Positions 34,129-43,499 are shown, counted from the first letter of the stretch. The stretch is DNA of 64,000 nucleotides from Hyphomonas sp. (GCF_022844445.1 NZ_JALHLS010000003.1:186001-250000), one strand, 5' to 3'. The notes: generated by a model from the sequence alone, not told the origin. A program made the numbers and translations.

Positions 34129-35034
34129 TCAGTCGCTCTCGCCGTGCTTGCGCGCCGCTTCGCGCAGGCGCGCAAAGATCGCCGCCGGGTCCTCCGGGGC
34201 TTCGATTTCGTCCGGCTCCGGATAATCATCGAACACTTCTTCGTCCGCGATGGCGGCCTCTGCAACCGCAGCCGCAGCGGCCGCCGCAACAACTTCCTTG
34301 CGGACTTCCGGCGGCGCCACTTCCACCGCGTCCATCACCATCTCGTCGTCGAACCCGGCGCGCAGGCGGCCAATCACCGTCTCCCCGCCGATCAGGGTCT
34401 GGCCCGGCCAGATCTGGACGCTCATGGCGGCCGGCAAATAGAGGTCGCACCAGCCGCCGAGGCGGCGCGTGCCGAAGGCGCGGCCGAGGCGCACGACATC
34501 GCCGGTCTCCACCGCCAGTTCGATGCGCGGGCCGAGGCCGCCGCTCGCCAGCGCAATCCCCGCCTGCTCACCGGCGCTCTCGAACGTGACGTAGGCGCGC
34601 GTCAGGCCGTCATCGTCGGGACGGAAGGCCAGCGGCACATTCGTTTCGCCTTGCGCGAGGCTGATCAGATCTACCCCGCCGGCAATCGGGGTATAGAGTT
34701 TGTTGGTGGAAAAGGGCGAAGAGGCGATGCGGATGCGCAGGAAACTGCCCGACGAGAGGCGCAGCGCCGTCGGCGGCTCGTCACGCTCGACCGAGAGGAC
34801 GATCCCGTCACAGGGCGCCACCACCCCGTCGAGGATGTCTGGCGGCGAACGGCGCGACCAGCGCCCGGCGGCGAGCGCGGCCAGCATCGCGGCAAAACCA
34901 ATCCAGAACAGCGGACCCCAGATCCAGCCGAGCAACAGCGCCGCCAGGAAAGCCGCGGCGGCCGCGGCCACGCCTTCCCAGTCCAGCACAACATTCAGCC
35001 ACGGCATGGAGCGGCGTTCGATTTCCTCGGACAT
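34129..35034 (-). CDS. Phosphatidylserine decarboxylase-like protein, catalytic residues missing
   Basis: 301-residue protein with two N-terminal membrane helices (about 20-55) and a PSD-like domain: VVAPCDGIVLSVE, SFLRIRIASSPFSTNKLYTPIAGG, and RRLGGWCDLYLPAAMSVQIWPGQTLIGGETVIGRL. Compared with true enzymes, the Asp of the ADG block is kept (D76). The His of the V-H-V-N-R block is Asn (N111), and the self-cleaving Ser of F-G-S-R is Gly (G194 in LGGW). Self-processing to the pyruvoyl enzyme should therefore not occur. A C-terminal acidic, Ala-rich extension (about 240-300) is also unusual. It lies 29 bases after an Atm1-type exporter gene on the same strand. Probably a pseudoenzyme. Confidence 0.65.
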   Translation of the reverse strand: MSEEIERRSMPWLNVVLDWEGVAAAAAAFLAALLLGWIWGPLFWIGFAAMLAALAAGRWSRRSPPDILDGVVAPCDGIVLSVERDEPPTALRLSSGSFLRIRIASSPFSTNKLYTPIAGGVDLISLAQGETNVPLAFRPDDDGLTRAYVTFESAGEQAGIALASGGLGPRIELAVETGDVVRLGRAFGTRRLGGWCDLYLPAAMSVQIWPGQTLIGGETVIGRLRAGFDDEMVMDAVEVAPPEVRKEVVAAAAAAAVAEAAIADEEVFDDYPEPDEIEAPEDPAAIFARLREAARKHGESD

Positions 35035-35063
35035 TCTAACGCTCCCTTCACGATGGGCGGTGT

Positions 35064-36917
35064 TCAGACGGCGGCCAATGCAGCATCCGTGCTACGGGCC
35101 TGTCTTTGCCACATATCAGCATATTTGCCGCCTTTTGCCAGCAGCGCGGCGTGGTTACCACGCTCAATCACACGTCCGGCTTCCAGCACGATGATCTCGT
35201 CTGCCGAAATCACGGTCGAGAGCCGGTGGGCCACCATCAGTGTGGTGCGGCCCGCCGAGGCGTGTTCCAGCGCGTCCTGAACGGCCGCTTCGGTGGCGCT
35301 GTCGAGGGCGCTGGTCGCCTCGTCGAGGACCAGTATGGCTGGGTCTGCCAGCACGACGCGGGCGATACCAACGCGCTGTTTCTCGCCGCCGGAGAGTTTC
35401 AGGCCCCGCTCGCCGACGCGGGTATTCCAGCCATCGGGCTGACTTTCGATGAAGTCGAGCAGCTGCGCCCCGCGCGCCGCTTCTCGGATATCCGCATCGC
35501 TCGCGCCGGGACGGGCATAGGCGATGTTGGCACGGATCGTGTCGTTGAAGAGCACCACATCCTGCGGCACGAGGCCGAGATTGCCGCGCAGAGATTCCTG
35601 CGTCAGCGTCCGCACATCCCGCCCATCGATCAGCACGCGGCCGGAGTCGGTGTCATAGAAGCGGAACAGCAGCTTCAGCAGGGTGGACTTGCCGGCGCCT
35701 GACGTGCCGACAAACGCGATCTTGCCGCCAGGCGGCGCGTCGAAGCTGATATTCTGTATACCGACGGACCGGCCTTCATGGTTGAAGCTGACATTCTCGA
35801 ATGTCACCCTGCCCTGCGGCTTGGCCAGCACTTTCGCATCTGGCGCATTGCGCACTTCCGGCACCATGCCGAGCAGGCCGTGCAGCTTCTCGAGGTCCAC
35901 CGCGCCTTGCTTGATCTCGCGCCAGGCCCAGCCAAGGATGTTCAGCGGCGCATAGAGCGACAGCAACATCAGCATCACGGCGGTGAGGTCGCCAATCTGC
36001 ATCTTGCCGTCCAGCACGTTCCAGGCCGAGAGGATCAGCACAGCGAGCAGGCCGAGGTTCATCACCAGCGCCTGCACGGTGTTCAGCACATACATGCTGC
36101 GGTTTGTCTCGACATAGTGAGTGTTGTATTCGCCCATTGCCTTGTCGAAGCGCGCCGTCTCGCGCGTCTCGGCGGCGAAGGATTTCACAGTCTCGAAGTT
36201 CGTCAGGATGTCGACCGAGGTCGCGCGGAAATGTGTATCGGCCTCGTTCATTTTGCGGCGCTGGCGCACGCGCCATTCGGTGATGATGACGGTCGAGATC
36301 ACGTAAAGCGCAATGGTCGCCACCGCGATCAGCGAAAGACGGTAGTCATAGGCAATGCCGAGCGCGATGGAGGCCAGCACCAGGCGGATGAGCGTCGGGC
36401 CAATATTGAAGGCGAGGAACCGGATCAGGTAATCGATCGCCCCTGCCCCGCGTTCGATGATGCGATTCAGGGCGCCGGTGCGGCGGGTCTGGTGGAAATT
36501 CAGCGAAAGACCAAGCGAATGGCCGAAGGCGTCCACGCTCGCAACCCGCTGAGCATCCTGGCTGACCGGCGAGAACAGCCAGTCCCGGACCTGCGGCAGC
36601 GCAGCGGCAGCAAAGCGCAGGACCAGCCCATAGGTCAGCCACAAGGCCGCGACGGCAAATCCGCCGCCGGCTTCCTGGGGGGCGACCTGGTTGATCGCGT
36701 GCCCCATGACCAGCGGCGAAATGACTTCCAGCACCGAAGCGGCTAGCGTGAGGACCACGGCAATCGCCATGACCGGGCGCCATTTCGCCAGTTCCGGCCG
36801 CCAGAGCAGCTTCAGGATGCGCATGATGGAGGCTTGCAGGCCGCCATCCGCACTCTCGATCCGGTCGTGATTTTCGGGCGCCTGCTGGCCGTGTGCGGGA
36901 GGACTCATGCACGCCAT
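35064..36917 (-). CDS. Atm1/HMT-type ABC exporter (fused permease-ATPase)
   Basis: 617-residue half transporter: six membrane helices (about 50-330) followed by the ATPase domain. Walker A FVGTSGAGKSTLLKLL, Q-loop LVPQDVVLF, signature LKLSGGEKQRVGIARV, Walker B AILVLDEATSALDS and the switch His in MVAHRLSTV are all intact. Text such as NTVQALVMNLGLLAVLILSAW and LGWAWREIKQGAVDLEKL matches the Atm1 subgroup, which exports glutathione-linked sulfur/metal species. Transport substrate is inferred. ATG 36917 or 36908 could be the start. Followed by the PSD-like gene. Confidence 0.85.
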   Translation of the reverse strand: MACMSPPAHGQQAPENHDRIESADGGLQASIMRILKLLWRPELAKWRPVMAIAVVLTLAASVLEVISPLVMGHAINQVAPQEAGGGFAVAALWLTYGLVLRFAAAALPQVRDWLFSPVSQDAQRVASVDAFGHSLGLSLNFHQTRRTGALNRIIERGAGAIDYLIRFLAFNIGPTLIRLVLASIALGIAYDYRLSLIAVATIALYVISTVIITEWRVRQRRKMNEADTHFRATSVDILTNFETVKSFAAETRETARFDKAMGEYNTHYVETNRSMYVLNTVQALVMNLGLLAVLILSAWNVLDGKMQIGDLTAVMLMLLSLYAPLNILGWAWREIKQGAVDLEKLHGLLGMVPEVRNAPDAKVLAKPQGRVTFENVSFNHEGRSVGIQNISFDAPPGGKIAFVGTSGAGKSTLLKLLFRFYDTDSGRVLIDGRDVRTLTQESLRGNLGLVPQDVVLFNDTIRANIAYARPGASDADIREAARGAQLLDFIESQPDGWNTRVGERGLKLSGGEKQRVGIARVVLADPAILVLDEATSALDSATEAAVQDALEHASAGRTTLMVAHRLSTVISADEIIVLEAGRVIERGNHAALLAKGGKYADMWQRQARSTDAALAAV

Positions 36918-37021
36918 ATGGCGCGGAACGCGCCAAAACGGAACAGGCCACCGAAAGGCGGCTGCCAGCGCCCCTGCAAAACCACTAGCGGATGGCGGCG
37001 ACGCCGCCTAATTTCAGAGCT

Positions 37022-37612
37022 ATGGATCATATCAAGAAGTCCCTGAAAGCTGGCCGTCTCGGGTCGATCTGCGTCTATTGCGGTGCATCGAACACGGTGA
37101 ACGAAGCCTATCTCCGACTTGCGGAAAAGCTGGGCCGCGAACTCGCAAGCCGCGACATCCGCCTCGTCTATGGCGGCGGCGGTGTCGGCCTGATGGGCGC
37201 CTGCGCCAGGGCCGCCCATGAGCGCGGCGGCGAAGTGCTCGGTATCATGCCGCGCTTCCTGTTGCAGAAGGAACGGATGTACACCGAGGTGGAGCATCGC
37301 ATCGTCGACGACATGCACACCCGCAAGATGATGATGTTCGAGGAAGCCGATGCCTTCATCGTGCTGCCGGGCGGGATCGGCACGCTCGAGGAAGCGGTAG
37401 AGATCCTCTCATGGGCGCGGCTCGGGATCCATGCCAAGCCGATGGCCTTTCTCGACGAGGACGGATTCTGGGAGCCCTTCTTCCAGCTGATCGAGAAGAT
37501 CATCGAGGGCGGGTTCATTCCTGAGGACTTCCGCGGCGCGATGGTGCATTGCGCCACCTCGGCAGAAGCAATCACGGCGCTCGAAGACCGGCGCGTGGTG
37601 ATTGACCTGTAG
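37022..37612 (+). CDS. LOG family protein (cytokinin riboside 5'-monophosphate phosphoribohydrolase-like)
   Basis: 196 residues with LGSICVYCGASN, VYGGGGVGLMGACARAA, GIMPRFLLQKE, the catalytic Arg in DMHTRKMMMFEEADAFIVLPGGIGTLEEAVEIL (motif P-G-G-x-G-T-x-x-E). Members hydrolyse nucleoside monophosphates to base and ribose-5-phosphate. ATG 37022 fits homology; the frame open from 36992 adds an unlikely extension. Divergent from the ABC exporter. Confidence 0.88.
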   Translation: MDHIKKSLKAGRLGSICVYCGASNTVNEAYLRLAEKLGRELASRDIRLVYGGGGVGLMGACARAAHERGGEVLGIMPRFLLQKERMYTEVEHRIVDDMHTRKMMMFEEADAFIVLPGGIGTLEEAVEILSWARLGIHAKPMAFLDEDGFWEPFFQLIEKIIEGGFIPEDFRGAMVHCATSAEAITALEDRRVVIDL

Positions 37613-37626
37613 GCGGGGCGTCGCGG

Positions 37627-38649
37627 CTAATCGAAGTCCTCGACCAGCAGGGGTTCCTCGACCGTCGATTCCAGTTCGGCATAGCGATCAAGGATTTCCC
37701 CCTTTGCCGCAGCGCGGGCCGCTGCATCGCCTTCGGTCAGCAGCTTCTCGATTTCGGAGGCGTCCTTGCCGAGCGCCTCCTGCACCAGCTTACCGCAATC
37801 ACTGGTACCGCGTGTCTTGTTGACCGGGCAGGATTTCAGCCAGGTGATCGGACGGCTCGCCCAAGGATCAATCTCGAAGCCCTCACGGCGGAAGAGCACA
37901 AGCTTGTCGCCGGTCTTCTTGCAGGCCTTCTTCACTTCCTTCTGGTACGGCTTGAATTCCGGCGGAAGGCCGAGGCCGCAATAAGTGTCCACGTTCCAGA
38001 CACTGACGCTCATCGTACGCTCGCGACCTTCTTCGTCAAAGCTGTGCTTTTCGAGGTAGTCCGTGCCGTACCAGGCCGAGACGAGATCGCCTATTTCCAG
38101 TTCGCTCGCCGGTTCGCGCTCCAGCTGGATGACGTAGCGCCTGGCGTTCAGATCACTGAAGGCCTCGCCAACAAAGAAGTTCAGAGTGTCGGTCGACGGG
38201 TCCCAGGAGATCGCACCGTCCTGCCCGACTTCGGTGGTGATCGTTTCAGCCGGGTTCACTTCAAGGCCGTAGAGCATCGCCGTCTCGACGCTCCAGTTGC
38301 CGTCGGCGCCGGAAATCCAGCCCTTGCCGTGGGCGAGGCCGAAGCGGCAGTAGCCGTCCCAGTTGGCCGCGCGCCAGTAGGCGGCGAAGCGCTCGTATCG
38401 CTCCTCACTGGGCGCAAACACGATGACCGAACATTCCCCACTGGCGGTCGGCACGACGCGTTCGCCCGCGCGAAGTGGCAATCTGAGGCCGAGATAGTTG
38501 GGCGTCTCTTCGGAGGCCGTCTCGATCCCGGCCGCGGCGGACTCCAAGTCGAGCGGCGCCGGCTGGGCGCTCGCTACGAGGGCCGCAGCCAGAACCGCGA
38601 GGGTAACGGGAATGCGCGCGAGCGTCTGGCGGAACCAGAAAATGTTCAT
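37627..38649 (-). CDS. Hypothetical exported protein
   Basis: 340 residues from ATG 38649, with a signal peptide (MNIFWFRQTLARIPVTLAVLAAALVASAQP). The mature part has cysteines at several sites (SGECSVIVF, NWDGYCRFGLAHGKG, DTYCGLGLPP, KSCPVNKTRGTSDCGKL), consistent with disulfides in the periplasm. The block GYCRFGLAHGKGWISG recalls short repeat-type proteins, but I cannot name a family. Convergent with the LOG gene. Confidence 0.55.
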   Translation of the reverse strand: MNIFWFRQTLARIPVTLAVLAAALVASAQPAPLDLESAAAGIETASEETPNYLGLRLPLRAGERVVPTASGECSVIVFAPSEERYERFAAYWRAANWDGYCRFGLAHGKGWISGADGNWSVETAMLYGLEVNPAETITTEVGQDGAISWDPSTDTLNFFVGEAFSDLNARRYVIQLEREPASELEIGDLVSAWYGTDYLEKHSFDEEGRERTMSVSVWNVDTYCGLGLPPEFKPYQKEVKKACKKTGDKLVLFRREGFEIDPWASRPITWLKSCPVNKTRGTSDCGKLVQEALGKDASEIEKLLTEGDAAARAAAKGEILDRYAELESTVEEPLLVEDFD

Positions 38650-38744
38650 GCGAACGGCCTCATTCCCCAGCCTTGAAGCTAGAGTTGATAGGACCAAACA
38701 TGTTGGTCCTGTGGCCGGATTCAGGTGAATTCTTGGAAAGAGGC

Positions 38745-39587
38745 CTATTCCGCCGGAACGGGCGTGAATTCGGCGCGCCAGTCCGACATCAGGTCGCGGT
38801 TATCATGATCCCACGGGTGGAAGCCCGGTTTGAACCACGTGATCCAGATCTTCCAGCCGCGCCCGAAGAAGGCCGGATCTTTCCACAGGAAATGACGAAC
38901 GGCTTTTTTGGCCTCTTTCGGCGAATAGCCATCGGCTTCCAGCATCCAGGCCGAATAGGTGGCGATGTTGCGCGGGAAGAAATACGAGATCAGCAGCATC
39001 GACACGCAGCGCCGGACATAGCGGCGCCAGGCCGGCCAATCTTTCGTGGCGACGAGGAACACGTCATAGGCGACGGCCTTGTGCTCGGTCTCTTCCATCG
39101 CATGCCAGCGCCAGAGGTCGCGCAAGGCGGGATCGGTCTTTCGGAACATGTCATCATGTTCTGCGAACATATCAGCCAGCATGGCGGTGAAATGCTCGAG
39201 GCAGATGGTCGCCATCAGCATCCGCATCGGCCCGCGTGCCCGGGAGAAAGCGATCCGCTCACGGATTTGTTCCTCGATGCGGGCAACCGGATACTTCTCG
39301 CGGTCGATCATCTTGTTGAGCAGGTGATGCTCGCGCGAATGCAGCGCTTCCTGCGTAATGAAATCCTTCGCATCCTGCGCCAGCTTGCCGGTGAGGCGGT
39401 CCTTATAGGCGCGCACGGCGTCCATGAAGAGGCGCTCGCCATCGGGGAAGGTCATCGACAGGGTGTTCATCACGGCGGTCGCGACCGGGTCGCCGTCGAG
39501 CCAGTGACCGGACTTCGCGCCGGCGACATCGAAGTGTAGGTCACGCGGCAGGATCGTCAGATCTTCAGGGGAGCGCTTGGCGGTCAT
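38745..39587 (-). CDS. Predicted metal-dependent hydrolase (PF10118-like, ferritin-like di-metal helix bundle)
   Basis: 280 residues from ATG 39587. Mostly helical with conserved acid/His motifs: DFITQEALHSREHHLLNKMI (E-x-x-H type) and RDLWRWHAMEETEHKAVAYDVF (E-E-x-x-H), which fit a di-metal site. This is the family often annotated as metal-dependent hydrolase. Substrate unknown. It diverges from a TetR-type regulator with a shared palindrome in the 80-base gap, so it is the likely target of that regulator. Confidence 0.8.
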   Translation of the reverse strand: MTAKRSPEDLTILPRDLHFDVAGAKSGHWLDGDPVATAVMNTLSMTFPDGERLFMDAVRAYKDRLTGKLAQDAKDFITQEALHSREHHLLNKMIDREKYPVARIEEQIRERIAFSRARGPMRMLMATICLEHFTAMLADMFAEHDDMFRKTDPALRDLWRWHAMEETEHKAVAYDVFLVATKDWPAWRRYVRRCVSMLLISYFFPRNIATYSAWMLEADGYSPKEAKKAVRHFLWKDPAFFGRGWKIWITWFKPGFHPWDHDNRDLMSDWRAEFTPVPAE

Positions 39588-39654
39588 ATCGCTTTTCCTC
39601 GTAAAAAGGGGCAATCTGCCCCCTGTTCTCAATCCAATTTCAGTCTTTGTATCA

Positions 39655-39678
39655 TTTACTGACAAAAATGTCGATAAA
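39655..39678. promoter_or_regulatory. Candidate TetR-family operator
   Basis: TTTACTGACA (39655-39664) and TGTCGATAAA (39669-39678) form a 10-4-10 inverted repeat with 8 of 10 matched positions. It overlaps the start of the regulator gene and lies in the gap to the divergent hydrolase gene. The layout suits autoregulation plus control of the neighbour. Confidence 0.5.
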
Positions 39679-40261
39679 CAAAAGCACCCCTCCCCCCCGC
39701 GTCCGGCGGTCACAGGAGGCCTCCCGGGACAATATCCTGGCGGCGGCCGAGCGCCTGCTCGTCGGCGGCGGCCCGCAGACCCTGCGGCTGGCCGACGTGG
39801 CGAAAGAGGCGGGCGTGGCGAACGCCACCGTGCTGCACCATTTCGGCACCATCGACGGCGTGCAGGCCGCATTGATGGATAAGATGATCGTGGAGCTGGT
39901 CTCAGGCCTGGTGGCGATGGATCTTCCGGACGACCCGCGCGCCGGGCGGGCTGCGGCGCTGCAAAACCTGTTCGATGCGTTCGAGACAAAGGGCGCCGCG
40001 CGCCTGGCCGCCTGGCTGGAGCTGACGGACGAATCACGACGCCTGCGGACGGTGCGCGAGGCCGTGCAGACGGTGGTCCGGCAGAAGATCGGCGCCGCGG
40101 CGGCGGATGAAGGCCGACTGGAAGACGCGATCCTCATCAGCGTAATCCTGGCCATCGGGGTCGGCCTGTTCGGCCCGACGCTGGGCGAACTGCTCGGCAA
40201 ACCGAGGGGCCGGGCCCGCGCGGTTGCCCTGAAGCTGCTGGAGGACGGGCTCGATCCGTAG
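39668..40261 (+). CDS. TetR family transcriptional regulator
   Basis: 197 residues from ATG 39668. The N-terminal DNA-binding domain is clear: ASRDNILAAAERLLVGGGPQTLRLADVAKEAGVANATVLHHFGTIDGVQAALMDKM (helix-turn-helix about residues 40-65). The C-terminal ligand domain is unassigned. It diverges from the metal-dependent hydrolase gene. A frame starting at 39647 exists, but its ATG would lie upstream of the palindrome; either start is possible. Confidence 0.85.
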   Translation: MSINKSTPPPRVRRSQEASRDNILAAAERLLVGGGPQTLRLADVAKEAGVANATVLHHFGTIDGVQAALMDKMIVELVSGLVAMDLPDDPRAGRAAALQNLFDAFETKGAARLAAWLELTDESRRLRTVREAVQTVVRQKIGAAAADEGRLEDAILISVILAIGVGLFGPTLGELLGKPRGRARAVALKLLEDGLDP

Positions 40262-40514
40262 GCGGAGCGGCGGGCCGGCCTGTGGAAAACCCTTTGACTT
40301 TCTGGAATTTAAAGCGCATTGGGCCCCGGTCTGGGCCGCTTCGGCGGCCTTGCAGGGCAGCGTGAGCTGGCGTGGCGGAACATCCGCCTTGTCCGAGGCC
40401 CTCCTTACAGACACCAACTTAGCCCCAGGCGCCCTTCTTCACGCGGGTCGTTAGAACCCCCGCTCCCCAGCGCGTGTGTCGCGCCGGGCGCATTCATTCG
40501 TATTGAAAGACCAC

Positions 40515-41987
40515 ATGACCAATTTCCAATCCTTCGGCCTCGCGCCGCGCGTTGAATCTGCGCTGACCGCTGCCGGCTATACCACCCCCACCCCGATCCA
40601 GGCCGGCGCCATCCCGCTGATCATGTCCGGCCGCGATGTCATGGGCCTCGCCCAGACCGGCACTGGCAAGACGCTGGCCTTCGCCGCCCCGATCCTCGAC
40701 AAGCTGTTTCGCAATCAGGGTCCGGCCCCGCACAAAGGCACGCGCGTACTCGTGCTTGCCCCGACCCGTGAACTCGCCGGCCAGATTGCCGCCTCGTTCG
40801 AAACCTATGGCGCAGGCCTCGGCCTGCGCGTGGCAATGGTTTGCGGAGGCGCCAAGATCGGCCCGCAGATTCGCAAGCTCGAGCGCGGCGTGCACGTGCT
40901 GATCGCGACACCCGGCCGGCTGATCGACCTGATCGAGCAGCGCGCGGTTGGCCTCAAAGATGTTGAAGTCCTCGTGCTCGACGAAGCCGACCAGATGCTG
41001 GACCTCGGCTTCATCCACGCACTGCGCGCCATCGCGAAACACGTTCCGGCGAAACGCCAGACACTGTTCTTCTCCGCCACGATGCCGAAACTCGTCGAAG
41101 GCCTTGCGGCGCAATTCCTGCGTGATCCGGCCCAGGTGGCCGTGGCCCCGCCTTCGGCCACTGCCGACAAAGTGGAGCAGCGAATCTGTTTCGTCGAACA
41201 GGGCGAAAAGCAGGCACTCCTCGTCGAGACCATTCGCAAGCCGGAAGTGAAAACTGTCCTCGTCTTTACCCGGACGAAACATGGCGCCGACGCGGTGGTT
41301 CGCCGCCTCGCCGCCTCGGACATCGACTCGGTCGCCATCCATGGCAACAAGAGCCAGTCGCAACGTGAACGCGCGCTGGAAGCCTTCAAGGGCGGCCGCG
41401 TGCCGGTGCTCGTCGCAACCGATATTGCCGCCCGCGGCATTCACATCGACGGCCTGACCCACGTCATCAACTTCGACCTTCCGGAAGTGCCGGAGCAATA
41501 CGTCCACCGTATCGGCCGCACCGCGCGCGCCGGAGCGACGGGCGTGGCAATCTCGTTCGTCTCCAGGGATGAGCGCGACTACCTGCGCGCCATCGAGAAA
41601 CTGGTCGGCAACAAACTGGCGCCGCGTCCTGCGGGCGAGTCGGAAGCCGATGATCGCGGCTCGCGCAAACCGCAGCAGCAGAGCCGCCGGCCGCAGGGCC
41701 AGCAGCGCAGCAGCGGAAACGGTGATCGCCGCCCGCAACGCGATGGCGAGCGCCGGGCCTATGACCCTGCTGCACGTCGTCCGCAGGCGGACGGCGAACG
41801 CCGCCCTCAGCGTGATGGCGAGCGCCGCCCGCAGAGCACGGGCGAGCGCACCCCCTCCGGCACGGGTGGCCACTTCCAGCGCACCTCCGGCGGCGGCAAG
41901 CCCGGCGGAAACGGCGGCGGCAATCGCCGCGGCCCGGGCCAGGGCGGCGGTGGCGGCGGACGCTCGCGCCGTCCGGAACGCGTCTGA
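40515..41987 (+). CDS. rhlE: DEAD-box RNA helicase, RhlE-type
   Basis: 490 residues. Helicase motifs in order: Q motif GYTTPTPIQAGAIP, motif I AQTGTGKT, Ia PTRELAGQ, Ib TPGRLIDL, II VLDEADQMLDLGF, III SATMP, V ATDIAARGIHIDGLTHVINFDLP and VI YVHRIGRTARAG. The last 100 residues are a low-complexity Arg/Gly/Gln tail (repeats of GERRPQRDGERR type), typical for RNA contact. ATG 40515. The 253-base leader (40262-40514) holds no gene and may carry cold-shock-type control; that is inference. Confidence 0.92.
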   Translation: MTNFQSFGLAPRVESALTAAGYTTPTPIQAGAIPLIMSGRDVMGLAQTGTGKTLAFAAPILDKLFRNQGPAPHKGTRVLVLAPTRELAGQIAASFETYGAGLGLRVAMVCGGAKIGPQIRKLERGVHVLIATPGRLIDLIEQRAVGLKDVEVLVLDEADQMLDLGFIHALRAIAKHVPAKRQTLFFSATMPKLVEGLAAQFLRDPAQVAVAPPSATADKVEQRICFVEQGEKQALLVETIRKPEVKTVLVFTRTKHGADAVVRRLAASDIDSVAIHGNKSQSQRERALEAFKGGRVPVLVATDIAARGIHIDGLTHVINFDLPEVPEQYVHRIGRTARAGATGVAISFVSRDERDYLRAIEKLVGNKLAPRPAGESEADDRGSRKPQQQSRRPQGQQRSSGNGDRRPQRDGERRAYDPAARRPQADGERRPQRDGERRPQSTGERTPSGTGGHFQRTSGGGKPGGNGGGNRRGPGQGGGGGGRSRRPERV

Positions 41988-42008
41988 CTTTTCCTGACCT
42001 GAAACAGA

Positions 42009-42043
42009 ACCGCCCCGGCCTCACGGCCGGGGCGGTTTGCGTT
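42009..42043 (+). terminator. Rho-independent terminator after the helicase gene
   Basis: CCGCCCCGGCC pairs perfectly with GGCCGGGGCGG around TCAC and is followed by TTTGCGTTT, 22 bases after the helicase stop. It may also serve the convergent aldehyde dehydrogenase gene through the A-rich side. Confidence 0.85.
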
Positions 42044-42071
42044 TGGGGCATCGTCCGGAGACGGATTACCG

Positions 42072-43499
42072 TCAAGCCGTGGCGGCAGCCTTGCGGGTGA
42101 ACACGGTTTTGGCCTGGCAGAATTCGAGGACGCCGTCCGGGCCGCCTTCGACGCCGATGCCGGATTGCTTGAAGCCGCCGAAGGCCGCGTGGGGGCTGAG
42201 GTGCTGGCTTTCGTTGATCCAGATGGTGCCAGCCTGGAGCTGGTCGGCGATCTGCTGGGCGCGGTCTAGGTCGGTGGTCCAGATGGAGGCGCCAAGGCCG
42301 TATTCGCTGTCATTGGCGCGGCCGATGACTTCATCGAGATTGTCGAACTTGAGCAGCGGCAGGACCGGGCCGAACTGTTCCTCCTGCACGATGCGGGCGG
42401 ACTCGGGCGGATTGTCGAGGATGGTGATCGGCACGAAGTAGCCGGGCACGTTCGAGGCTTCGCCGCCGATCAGGAACTTGTAGCCGTTGTCCTTGGCGTC
42501 CTGGATGAGTTCCAGCACGCGGCGATACTGGGCGGAGTTCTGGATCGGGCCGATCTGGGTGCCCTGCTCCGCGCCGTCGCCGATCTTCACCGTCTTGGCG
42601 TATTCGACGATCGCCGCCTTCAGGGGTTCGTACACGTCCTTGTGGATGTACATCCGCTTGGTGGCGATGCAGATCTGTCCGGTGTTGCGGAAAGCGGCCC
42701 AGAAGAGATCCTCGGCAACCTTCTTCACGTCGACATCCGGCATGACGATGGCGGGATCGTTGCCGCCGAGTTCGAGCGTAACCCGCTTAAGCGAGCCGGC
42801 CGCGCTTTCCATGACCTTCCTGCCGGTCTGGGTCGAGCCGGTGAAGCTCACCTTGTCGACGCCCTTGTGGGCGGTGAGCCAGGGACCGAGCCGGTCCGAA
42901 CCGGAGATAAAGTTGACCACGCCGTCCGGCAGTACGCCGCGCAGGAGTTCGCCGAGGCGAAGCGTGGTAAGCGGCGTCGTCGGCGCGGGTTTCAGCACGA
43001 CCGTGTTGCCGGCGAGGAGCGCCGGGCCGAGCTTGAAGGCGGCAAGGATGATCGGGAAATTCCACGGCACGATGGCCGCGACGACGCCGATGGGGCCATA
43101 GCGCGTGATGGCGTGGCGCTCGGCGGAGTCTTCGGAGACGTGTTCGGGAATTTCATGCTTGGAGGATTCCATTAGCCAGAAGGCGCCGCCGCCGACATCG
43201 CCTTCGGCGTCCGGATGGGGCTTGCCCTGCTCGCGCGTCAGGAGGCGCGACAACTCGGGAATGTTCTGCATGATGACGCCGGCCATCACGTTCAGCAGCT
43301 CCCGGCGCTTCTCGATGGGCGTGGCTTTCCAGGCCGGCAGCGCGGCGCGCGCGGCAGCGACGGCAGCGTCCAGTTCGGCCTTCGTACAGTCCGGCGCCTG
43401 CGCGAAAACCTGGCCAGTGGCGGGGTTTTCAACGCCGAAGGCTTCCGTTCCGGCAACGGCCTTGCCGTTGATGGTCATGGTGAACTTGTGGTCGGTCAT
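42072..43499 (-). CDS. NAD(P)-dependent aldehyde dehydrogenase
   Basis: 475-residue ALDH. Seen: PWNFPIILAAFKLGPALLAGNTVVLKPA, the Glu in VTLELGGNDPAIV and the catalytic Cys in FRNTGQICIATKRMYIH (about residue 280), then EEQFGPVLPLLKF and FGGFKQSGIGVEGG. Closest in pattern to betaine/gamma-aminobutyraldehyde or related broad ALDHs; the substrate is open. ATG 43499. A serine hydrolase gene upstream on the same strand ends 65 bases before. Confidence 0.88.
   Translation of the reverse strand: MTDHKFTMTINGKAVAGTEAFGVENPATGQVFAQAPDCTKAELDAAVAAARAALPAWKATPIEKRRELLNVMAGVIMQNIPELSRLLTREQGKPHPDAEGDVGGGAFWLMESSKHEIPEHVSEDSAERHAITRYGPIGVVAAIVPWNFPIILAAFKLGPALLAGNTVVLKPAPTTPLTTLRLGELLRGVLPDGVVNFISGSDRLGPWLTAHKGVDKVSFTGSTQTGRKVMESAAGSLKRVTLELGGNDPAIVMPDVDVKKVAEDLFWAAFRNTGQICIATKRMYIHKDVYEPLKAAIVEYAKTVKIGDGAEQGTQIGPIQNSAQYRRVLELIQDAKDNGYKFLIGGEASNVPGYFVPITILDNPPESARIVQEEQFGPVLPLLKFDNLDEVIGRANDSEYGLGASIWTTDLDRAQQIADQLQAGTIWINESQHLSPHAAFGGFKQSGIGVEGGPDGVLEFCQAKTVFTRKAAATA

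Noticed and set aside
40494-41873. A 459-codon minus-strand frame opposite the DEAD-box helicase
   Set aside because: Antisense shadow of intact helicase motifs; low-complexity N-terminus mirrors the Arg/Gly tail.
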